The notes under the pieces were generated by a model that had not been told where the DNA came from, ran no database searches, and saw only the letters and a program-made list of their open reading frames with translations. Shown piece by piece: positions 23,901-34,733 of a stretch of 64,000 nt of DNA (within the stretch, counting starts at the first letter, position 1; the number at the start of each line of letters is the position of its first letter). Source of the stretch: Valencia hispanica (Eukaryota > Chordata > Actinopteri > Cyprinodontiformes > Valenciidae). The stretch spans positions 62,001 through 126,000 of the forward strand of contig OY747710.1 of assembly GCA_963556495.2 (NCBI GenBank), given 5' to 3'. A program made the position numbers and the translations under genes.

Positions 23901-26900
23901 AGTTCACTACTGTGGCTCCAACATGAACTGGTTCATGTTCATAGTTCACTAGTGTGGCTCCAACATGAACTGGTTCACGTTCATAGTTCACTAGTGTGGC
24001 TCCAACATGAACTGGTTCACATTGTTCATAGTTCACTACTGTGGCTCCAACATGAACTGGTTCACTGTTCATAGTTCACTATGTGGCTCCAACATGAACT
24101 GGTTCACGTTCATAGTTCACTACTGTGGCTCCAACATGAACTGGTTCATGTTCATAGTTCACTACTGTGGCTCCAACATGAACTGGTTCACGTTCATAGT
24201 TCACTACTGTGGCTCCAACATGAACTGGTTCACGTTCATAGTTCACTACTGTGGCTCCAACTTGAACTGGTTCACGTTCATAGTTCACTACTGTGGCTCC
24301 AACATGAACTGGTTCACGTTCATAGTTCACTATGTGTGGCTCCAACATGAACTGGTTCACGTTCATAGTTCACTACTGTGGCTCCAACATGAACTGGTTC
24401 TTGTTCATAGTTCACTACTGTGGCTCCAACATGAACTGGTTCTTGTTCATAGTTCACTACCGTGGCTCCAACATGAACTGGTTCATGTTCATAGTTCACT
24501 AGTGTGGCTCCAACATGAACTGGTTCTTGTTCATAGTTCACTACTGTGGCTCCAACATGAACTGGTTCACGTTCATAGTTCACTACTGTGGCTCCAACAT
24601 GAACTGGTTCACGTTCATAGTTCACTACTGTGGCTCCAACATGAACTGGTTCACTTCATAGTTCACTACTGTGGCTCCAACATGAACTGGTTCACGTTCA
24701 TAGTTCACTACTGTGGCTCCAACATGAACTGTTCACGTTCATAGTTCACCACTGTGGCTCCAACATGAACTGGTTCTTGTTCATAGTTCACTACTGTGGC
24801 TCCAACATGAACTGGTTCTTGTTCATAGTTCACTACTGTGGCTCCAACATGAACTGGTTCACGTTCATAGTTCACTAGTGTGGCTCCAACATGAACTGGT
24901 TCTTGTTCATAGTTCACTACTGTGGCTCCAACATGAACTGGTTCACGTTCATAGTTCACTAGTGTGGCTCCAACATGAACTGGTTCACGTTCATAGTTCA
25001 CTACTGTGGCTCCAACATGAACTGGTTCACGTTCATAGTTCATACTAGTGGCTCCAACATGAACTGGTTCACGTTCATAGTTCACTACTGTGGCTCCAAC
25101 ATGAACTGGTTCGTTCATAGTTCACTATGTGGCTCCAACATGAACTGGTGGCTCCAACTTGAACTGGTTCTTGTTCATAGTTCACTACTGTGGCTCCAAC
25201 ATGAACTGGTTCACGTTCATAGTTCACTAGTGTGGCTCCAACATGAACTGGTTCACGTTCATAGTTCACTACTGTGGCTCCAACATGAACTGGTTCATGT
25301 TCATAGTTCACTAGTGTGGCTCCAACATGAACTGGTTCACGTTCATAGTTCACTACTGTGGCTCCAACATGAACTGGTTCACGTTCATAGTTCACTACTG
25401 TGGCTCCAACATGAACTGGTTCACGTTCATAGTTCACTACTGTGGCTCCAACATGAACTGGTTCACGTTCATAGTTCACTACTGTGGCTCCAACATGAAC
25501 TGGTTCACGTTCATAGTTCACTACTGTGGCTCCAACATGAACTGGTTCACGTTCATAGTTCACTACTGTGGCTCCAACATGAACTGGTTCACGTTCATAG
25601 TTCACCACTGTGGCTCCAACATGAACAGGTTCACGTTCATAGTTCACTACTGTGGCTCCAACATGAACAGGTTCACGTTCATAGTTCACTACTGTGGCTC
25701 CAACATGAACTGGTTCCCGTTCATAGTTCACTACTGTGGCTCCAACATGAACAGGTTCACGTTCATAGTTCACCACTGTGGCTCCAACATGAACTGGTTC
25801 ACGTTCATAGTTCACTACTGTGGCTCCAACATGAACTGGTTCACGTTCATAGTTCACCACTGTGGCTCCAACATGAACTGGTTCTTGTTCATAGTTCACT
25901 ACTGTGGCTCCAACATGAACTGGTTCACGTTCATAGTTCACACTGTGGCTCCAACATGAACTGGTTCACGTTCATAGTTCACTACTGTGGCTCCAACATG
26001 AACTGGTTCATGTTCATAGTTCAACTGTGGCTCCAACATGAACTGGTTCAGTTCATAGTTCACTACTGTGGCTCCAACATGAACTGGTTCATGTTCATAG
26101 TTCAATACTGTGGCTCCAACATGAACTGGTTCCTGTTCATAGTTCATTACTGTGGCTCCAACATGAACTGGTTCATGTTCATAGTTCACTACTGTGGCTC
26201 CAACATGAACTGGTTCACGTTCATAGTTCACTACTGTGGCTCCAACATGAACTGGTTCATGTTCATAGTTCACTACTGTGGCTCCAACATGAACTGGTTC
26301 ACGTTCATAGTTCACTACTGTGGCTCCAACATGAACTGGTTCAAGTTCATAGTTCACTACTGTGGCTCCAACATGAACAGGTTCAAGTTCATAGTTCACT
26401 ACTGTGGCTCCAACATGAACTGGTTCTTGTTCATAGTTCACTACCGTGGCTCCAACATGAACTGGTTCACGTTCATAGTTCACTACTGTGGCTCCAACAT
26501 GAACTGGTTCTTGTTCATAGTTCACTACTGTGGCTCCAACATGAACTGGTTCTTGTTCATAGTTCACTACTGTGGCTCCAACATGAACTGGTTCTTGTTC
26601 ATAGTTCACTACTGTGGCTCCAACATGAACTGGTTCTTGTTCATAGTTCACTACTGTGGCTCCAACATGAACTGGTTCTTGTTCATAGTTCACTACTGTG
26701 GCTCCAACATGAACTGGTTCATAGTTACATAGTTCACTACTGTGGCTCCAACTGAACTGGTTCTTGTTCATAGTTCACTACTGTGGCTCCAACATGAACT
26801 GGTTCTGTTCATAGTTCACTACTGTGGCTCCAACATGAACTGGTTCTTGTTCATAGTTCACTACTGTGGCTCCAACATGAACTGGTTCTTGTTCATAGTT

Positions 26901-29900
26901 CACTACTGTGGCTCCAACATGAACTGGTTCAAGTTCATAGTTCACTACTGTGGCTCCAACATGAACAGGTTCAAGTTCATAGTTCACTACTGTGGCTCCA
27001 ACATGAACTGGTTCTTGTTCATAGTTCACTACCGTGGCTCCAACATGAACTGGTTCACGTTCATAGTTCACTAGTGTGGCTCCAACATGAACTGGTTCTT
27101 GTTCATAGTTCACTACTGTGGCTCCAACATGAACTGGTTCTTGTTCATAGTTCACTACTGTGGCTCCAACATGAACTGGTTCTTGTTCATAGTTCACTAC
27201 CGTGGCTCCAACATGAACTGGTTCACGTTCATAGTTCACTAGTGTGGCTCCAACATGAACTGGTTCTTGTTCATAGTTCACTACTGTGGCTCCAACATGA
27301 ACTGGTTCTTGTTCATAGTTCACTACCGTGGCTCCAACATGAACTGGTTCTTGTTCATAGTTCACTAGTGTGGCTCCAACATGAACTGGTTCTTGTTCAT
27401 AGTTCACTACTGTGGCTCCAACATGAACTGGTTCTTGTTCATAGTTCACTACCGTGGCTCCAACATGAACTGGTTCACGTTCATAGTTCACTAGTGTGGC
27501 TCCAACATGAACTGGTTCTTGTTCATAGTTCACTACTGTGGCTCCAACATGAACTGGTTCACGTTCATAGTTCACTAGTGTGGCTCCAACATGAACTGGT
27601 TCTTGTTCATAGTTCACTACTGTGGCTCCAACATGAACTGGTTCTTGTTCATAGTTCACTACTGTGGCTCCAACATGAACTGGTTCTTGTTCATAGTTCA
27701 CTACTGTGGCTCCAACATGAACTGGTTCTTGTTCATAGTTCACTACTGTGGCTCCAACATGAACTGGTTCACGTTCATAGTTCACTACTGTGGCTCCAAC
27801 ATGAACTGGTTCTTGTTCATAGTTCACTACTGTGGCTCCAACATGAACTGGTTCACGTTCATAGTTCACTAGTGTGGCTCCAACTTGAACTGGTTCACAT
27901 TCATAGTTCACTACTGTGGCTCCAACATGAACTGGTTCATGTTCATAGTTCATTACTGTGGCTCCAACATGAACTGGTTCACGTTCATAGTTCACTAGTG
28001 TGGCTCCAACATGAACTGGTTCACGTTCATAGTTCACTAGTGTGGCTCCAACTTGAACTGGTTCACGTTCATAGTTCACTACTGTGGCTCCAACATGAAC
28101 TGGTTCACGTTCATAGTTCACTACTGTGGCTCCAACATGAACTGGTTCACGTTCATAGTTCACCACTGTGGCTCCAACATGAACTGGTTCTTGTTCATAG
28201 TTCACTACTGTGGCTCCAACATGAACTGGTTCACGTTCATAGTTCACTACTGTGGCTCCAACATGAACTGGTTCACGTTCATAGTTCACCACTGTGGCTC
28301 CAACATGAACTGGTTCTTGTTCATAGTTCACTACTGTGGCTCCAACATGAACTGGTTCTTGTTCATAGTTCACTACCGTGGCTCCAACATGAACTGGTTC
28401 ACGTTCATAGTTCACTAGTGTGGCTCCAACATGAACTGGTTCTTGTTCATAGTTCACTACTGTGGCTCCAACATGAACTGGTTCACGTTCATAGTTCACT
28501 AGTGTGGCTCCAACATGAACTGGTTCATGTTCATAGTTCATTACTGTGGCTCCAACATGAACTGGTTCACGTTCATAGTTCACTACTGTGGCTCAAACAT
28601 GAACTGGTTCATGTTCATAGTTCACCACTGTGGCTCCAACTTGAACTGGTTCTTGTTCATAGTTCACTACTGTGGCTCCAACATGAACTGGTTCACGTTC
28701 ATAGTTCACTAGTGTGGCTCCAACTTGAACTGGTTCACGTTCATAGTTCACTACTTTGGCTCCAACATGAACTGGTTCATGTTCATAGTTCACTACTGTG
28801 GCTCCAACATGAACTGGTTCATGTTCATAGTTCACTAGTGTGGCTCCAACATGAACTGGTTCACGTTCATAGTTCACTAGTGTGGCTCCAACTTGAACTG
28901 GTTCACGTTCATAGTTCACTACTGTGGCTCCAACATGAACAGGTTCACGTTCATAGTTCACCACTGTGGCTCCAACATGAACAGGTTCACGTTCAATGTT
29001 CACTACTGTGGCTCCAACATGAACAGGTTCACATTCATAGTTCACTACTGTGGCTCCAACATGAACTGGTTCCCGTTCATAGTTCACTACTGTGGCTCCA
29101 ACATGAACATGTTCACGTTCATAGTTCACCACTGTGGCTCCAACATGAACAGGTTCACGTTCATAGTTCACCACTGTGGCTCCAACATGAACAGGTTCAC
29201 GTTCATAGTTCACCACTGTGGCTCCAATATGAACTGGTTCCCGTTCGTAGTTCATTACTGTGGCTCCAACATGAACAGGTTCACGTTCATAGTTCACCAC
29301 TGTGGCTCCATCATGAACTGGTTCACGTTCATAGTTCACTACTGTGGCTCCAACATGAACTGGTTCACGTTCATAGTTCACCACTGTGGCTCCAACATGA
29401 ATTGGTTCTCGTTCATAGTTCACTACTGTGGCTCCAACATGAACTGGTTCATGTTCATAGTTCATTACTGTGGCTCCAACATGAACTTGTTCATGTTCAT
29501 ACTTCATTACTGTGGCTCCAACATGAACTTGTTCATGTTCATACTTCATTACTGTGGCTCCAATATGAACTGGTTCATGTTCATAGTTCATTACTGTGGC
29601 TCCAATATGAACAGGTTCCTATTCATAGTTCATTACTGTGGCTCCAACATGAACTGGTTCATGTTCATAGTTCAATACTGTGGCTCCAATATGAACTGGT
29701 TCCTATTCATAGTTCATTACTGTGGCTCCAACATGAACTGGTTCACGTTCTTGGTTCACCACTGTGGCTCCAACTTGAACAGGTTCACGTTCATAGTTCA
29801 CCACTGTGGCTCCAACATGAACAGGTTCACGTTCATAGTTCACTACTGTGGCTCCAACATGAACAGGTTCACGTTCATAGTTCACCACTGTGGCTCCAAC

Positions 29901-32745
29901 ATGAACAGGTTCACGTTCATAGTTTATTACTGTGGCTCCAACATGAACAGGTTCACGTTCATAGTTCACTACTGTGGCTCCAACATGAACTGGTTCATGT
30001 TCATAGTTCACTACTGTGCCTCCAACTTGAACTGGTTCTTGTTCATAGTTCAGTACTGTGGCTCCAACATGAACTGGTTCTTGTTCATAGTTCACTACTG
30101 TGGCTCCAATATGAACTGGTTCATGTTCATAGTTCACTACTGTGGCTCCATCATGAACTGGTTCTTGTTCATAGTTCACTACTGTGGCTCCATCATGAAC
30201 TGGTTCACGTTCATAGTTCACTACTGTGGCTCCAACTTGAACTGGTTCTTGTTCATAGTTCACTACTGTGGCTCCAACATGAACTGGTTCATGTTCATAG
30301 TTCACTACTGTGGCTCCAATATGAACTTGTTCACGTTCATAGTTCACTACTGTGGCTCCAACTTGAACTGGTTCTTGTTCATAGTTCAGTACTGTGGCTC
30401 CAACATGAACTGGTTCTTGTTCATAGTTCACTACTGTGGCTCCAATATGAACTGGTTCATGTTCATAGTTCACTACTGTGGCTCCATCATGAACTGGTTC
30501 TTGTTCATAGTTCACTACTGTGGCTCCATCATGAACTGGTTCACGTTCATAGTTCACTACTGTGGCTCCAACTTGAACTGGTTCTTGTTCATAGTTCACT
30601 ACTGTGGCTCCAACATGAACTGGTTCATGTTCATAGTTCACTACTGTGGCTCCAATATGAACTTGTTCACGTTCATAGTTCACTACTGTGGCTCCAACTT
30701 GAACTGGTTCACGTTCATAGTTCACTACTTTGGCTCCAACATGAACTGGTTCATGTTCATAGTTCACTACTGTGGCTCCAACATGAACTGGTTCACGTTC
30801 ATAGTTCACTAGTGTGGCTCCAACATGAACTGGTTCACGTTCATAGTTCACTAGTGTGGCTCCAACTTGAACTGGTTCACGTTCATAGTTCACTACTGTG
30901 GCTCCAACATGAACAGGTTCACGTTCATAGTTCACCACTGTGGCTCCAACATGAACAGGTTCACGTTCAATGTTCACTACTGTGGCTCCAACATGAACAG
31001 GTTCACATTCATAGTTCACTACTGTGGCTCCAACATGAACTGGTTCACGTTCATAGTTCACTACTGTGGCTCCAACATGAACATGTTCACGTTCATAGTT
31101 CACCACTGTGGCTCCAACATGAACAGGTTCACGTTCATAGTTCACCACTGTGGCTCCAACATGAACAGGTTCACGTTCATAGTTCACCACTGTGGCTCCA
31201 ATATGAACTGGTTCCCGTTCGTAGTTCATTACTGTGGCTCCAACATGAACAGGTTCACGTTCATAGTTCACCACTGTGGCTCCATCATGAACTGGTTCAC
31301 GTTCATAGTTCACTACTGTGGCTCCAACATGAACTGGTTCACGTTCATAGTTCACCACTGTGGCTCCAACATGAATTGGTTCTTATTCATAGTTCACTAC
31401 TGTGGCTCCAACATGAACTGGTTCATGTTCATAGTTCATTACTGTGGCTCCAACATGAACTTGTTCATGTTCATAGTTCATTACTGTGGCTCCAATATGA
31501 ACTGGTTCATGTTCATAGTTCATTACTGTGGCTCCAACATGAACTGGTTCATGTTCATAGTTCATTACTGTGGCTCCAATATGAACTGGTTCATGTTCAT
31601 AGTTCATTACTGTGGCTCCAATATGAACTGGTTCCTATTCATAGTTCATTACTGTGGCTCCAACATGAACTGGTTCATGTTCATAGTTCAATACTGTGGC
31701 TCCAATATGAACTGGTTCCTATTCATAGTTCATTACTGTGGCTCCAACATGAACTGGTTCACGTTCTTGGTTCACCACTGTGGCTCCAACTTGAACAGGT
31801 TCACGTTCAAAGTTCACCAGTGTGGCTCCAACATGAACAGGTTCATATTTATAGTTCACTACTGTGGCTCCAACATGAACAGGTTCACGTTCATAGTTCA
31901 CCACTGTGGCTCCAACATGAACAGGTTCACGTTCATAGTTTATTACTGTGGCTCCAACATGAACAGGTTCACGTTCATAGTTCACTACTGTGGCTCCAAC
32001 ATGAACTGGTTCATGTTCATAGTTCACTACTGTGGCTCCAACTTGAACTGGTTCTTGTTCATAGTTCAGTACTGTGGCTCCAACATGAACTGGTTCTTGT
32101 TCATAGTTCACTACTGTGGCTCCAATATGAACTGGTTCATGTTCATAGTTCACTACTGTGGCTCCATCATGAACTGGTTCTTGTTCATAGTTCACTACTG
32201 TGGCTCCATCATGAACTGGTTCACGTTCATAGTTCACTACTGTGGCTCCAACTTGAACTGGTTCTTGTTCATAGTTCACTACTGTGGCTCCAACATGAAC
32301 TGGTTCATGTTCATAGTTCACTACTGTGGCTCCAATATGAACTTGTTCACGTTCATAGTTCACTACTGTGGCTCCAACTTGAACTGGTTCTTGTTCATAG
32401 TTCAGTACTGTGGCTCCAACATGAACTGGTTCTTGTTCATAGTTCACTACTGTGGCTCCAATATGAACTGGTTCATGTTCATAGTTCACTACTGTGGCTC
32501 CATCATGAACTGGTTCTTGTTCATAGTTCACTACTGTGGCTCCATCATGAACTGGTTCACGTTCATAGTTCACTACTGTGGCTCCAACTTGAACTGGTTC
32601 TTGTTCATAGTTCACTACTGTGGCTCCAACATGAACTGGTTCATGTTCATAGTTCACTACTGTGGCTCCAATATGAACTTGTTCACGTTCATAGTTCACT
32701 ACTGTGGCTCCAACTTGAACTGGTTCTTGTTCATAGTTCAGTACG
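20994..32745. repeat. 42-bp satellite, about 280 tandem copies
   Basis: Unit features: CTACTGTGGCTCCAACATG, then AACTGGTTC, a variable triplet (TTG, ACG, ATG, AAG, ACA, CCG, CTA), then TTCATAGTTCA. 42 is divisible by 3, so three of six frames stay open for long stretches, giving spurious open frames of up to 1895 codons (27,074-32,761 plus) and 642 codons (minus). Irregular units with small indels concentrate at 24.0-26.8 kb. The array sits in the inferred 13-kb 5'UTR intron of npr1. Confidence 0.98.
28860..32745. repeat. higher-order repeat inside the 42-bp satellite
   Basis: The block from about 28,860 recurs from about 30,834. The rare variant GTTCAATGTT is at 28,991 and 30,965, 1974 bp apart, exactly 47 units; later markers are 48 units apart (CAGTACTG at 30,051 and 32,067). 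Inside each block an 8-unit (336 bp) segment is itself duplicated (CAGTACTG at 30,051/30,387 and 32,067/32,403). Confidence 0.9.
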
Positions 32746-33630
32746 GTGGTCAGAAACATAAACCTGTTGTAGAGCTTCCTGAAACGGCTCGTTTTGGTTC
32801 TGATTTCTGTGCTGGGTTTGGACCCAAACGTTAGGAATGATATTCCTACGGTCTTTCAGTCGGCTGTCTCTCCGGAACCAGGCTGTTATCAGTTAGCGGG
32901 CCGGACAAACACAGGATGTGTGTGTGACAGTGTGACACACAGCAGGCTTCCGGGCCTGGTACTGGGGAGGAAAGATCGGACCTCCTTTCAGGCTTAAGGT
33001 TTCAGGTTGCAGCTGTTCCCTCCAGAACCGAACGCTGTTTAACATCAGAGCAATTAGTTGGGTCCGGTTGAGGTTCTTACCATTAAACCCAACTTTAATA
33101 GTTTGAACAGATCCTCTTTTCGGTTTAAGCCGTTGTAGAACATGAACACGGCCCAGGAAGCTCTCAGGTCCAGAACCGATGGTTCCTATCCCAGTAGTCC
33201 ATGAATCTGTGCAGCAGGAACCGGGTCATCTGAAGGAAAACAGATCCTGAGAGTCCAAACGGATCCCAGCTTCTGATAACCAGAACCTTTTTCTGTCTAC
33301 AGTCTGATGTGTTGGACGGTACCAGAGTCGACTCAGAACCTTGCAGAACATTCTTCTGGAACAGACTCCACAGCAAAGAACCACCTGATGGATTTCTGTT
33401 CTGAACAACCGGGTCAGTCTGGACCTTGTTCTGGATCCTGACTTCATGTTCACAAACTGTCTCCGACCCAGATTCTGATTCACAGAACAAATGGATCGGT
33501 TCTAAGAAAGTTCTCAGAGTAAAAATATTATTCCTGGTAAATTTGTGATTAAGAACCAAAGTCTCTCAGAACAGTGAAAGGAAACGGCTCCAAACTGGAC
33601 CTAAAATGCAGAACCAGGTAAAAAAGTTCT
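32746..33630. other. non-coding DNA between satellite and 30-bp minisatellite
   Basis: Unique sequence rich in GGTTCTG/CAGAACC words; no exon recognised. It is part of the inferred npr1 5'UTR intron. Confidence 0.4.
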
Positions 33631-33912
33631 GATGGGTTGGTGATTGTAGACGAAGGTTCTGATTGGTCAGTGATTGTAGACGAAGGTTCTGATGGGTCAA
33701 TGACTGTAGTCGAAGGTTCTGATGGGTCGGTGATTGTAGACGACGGTTCTGATGGGTCTGTGATTGTAGACGACGGTTCTGATGGGTCGGTGATTGTAGA
33801 CGACGGTTCTGATGGGTCGGTGATTGTAGACGAAGGTTCTGATGGGTCAGTGATTGCAGACGAAGGTTCTGATGGGTCAGTGATTGCAGATGAAGGTTCT
33901 GATCAGTGATTT
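33631..33912. repeat. 30-bp minisatellite just upstream of npr1 coding exon 1
   Basis: About nine copies of a 30-bp unit (GGTTCTGATGGGTCGGTGAT followed by TGTAGACGAA), ending 35 bp before the acceptor at 33,946. Confidence 0.95.
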
Positions 33913-33946
33913 GATCCAATCATGTCGGATGTGTTCTGCCCTGCAG

Positions 33947-34733
33947 GTTCTGATTGACCCGGTGTGGAAGAGGACGACCCGCTGAGCAGAGATGTTCTGG
34001 AGCAAGGAGGCCAGGACTGTTCTCATGGTTCTGCTGATTCTGTTGGACCCGTCTGCTGGGCGCCAGCCTCGTCGTCGCCAAACACAAGAACACCACGAGC
34101 GGCGGCCGCAGCAGAACATCACGCTGGCGGTAATTCTCCCACAAAGCAACATGAATTACCCATGGGCGTGGCCTCGGGTCGGTCCCGCCGTGGAACGGGC
34201 CATCAGAACCATCAACTCTGACCCCACCCTGCTGCCCGACCACCACGTCACCTATGCCTTCAAAAACAGCGAGGACAAGAACGGGATCTGCTCCGAGTCG
34301 GTGGCTCCGCTGGTGGCCGTAGACCTGAGGTTGGCCTATGACCCATGGGCGTTCATCGGACCCGGCTGCTCCTACACCTCCTCCCCCGTCGGTCTGTTCA
34401 CCACCCACTGGGAGGTGCCCATGATCACGGCGGGCGCTCCGGCTGTGGCGTTCTTCGATGGCACCTACCCCTCCATCACCAACACTGGCCCCACCCACAA
34501 GAAGCTGGGCCGGTTCACCCAGAAGATCTGCCAGAAGTTCCAGTGGAGGGAACACGTGACCCTGTTGTTCAGCGACGACAAGGTGGACGACCGGCCGTGC
34601 TACTTCGCCATGGAGGGTCTGTACATGGAGCTGAAGAACATTAACATCAGCACCCAGGACAACGTGTTCGAGGAGAACAAGACGCCCATCAACTACTCAC
34701 AGATCCTCGCCGACATCCAGAACAGCGGGCGCG
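33947..34733 (+). CDS. npr1: npr1 coding exon 1 (5'UTR 33947-33991)
   Basis: The acceptor TTCTGCCCTGCAG ends at 33,946. ATG at 33,992 is preceded in frame by TGA at 33,983, which fixes the start. 742 coding bases end in phase 1 at donor GTGAGT (34,734). It encodes the signal peptide and membrane-distal ligand-binding lobe; N-glycosylation sequons include NIT near residue 43 and NIS and NYS near the exon end. Confidence 0.92.

Noticed and set aside
27074..32761. 1895-codon plus-strand open frame and several 300-650-codon frames on both strands in 20.9-32.8 kb
   Set aside because: They are translations of the 42-bp satellite; because 42 is a multiple of 3, frames stay open without selection. 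There is no start context, no exon structure, and both strands are open at once.
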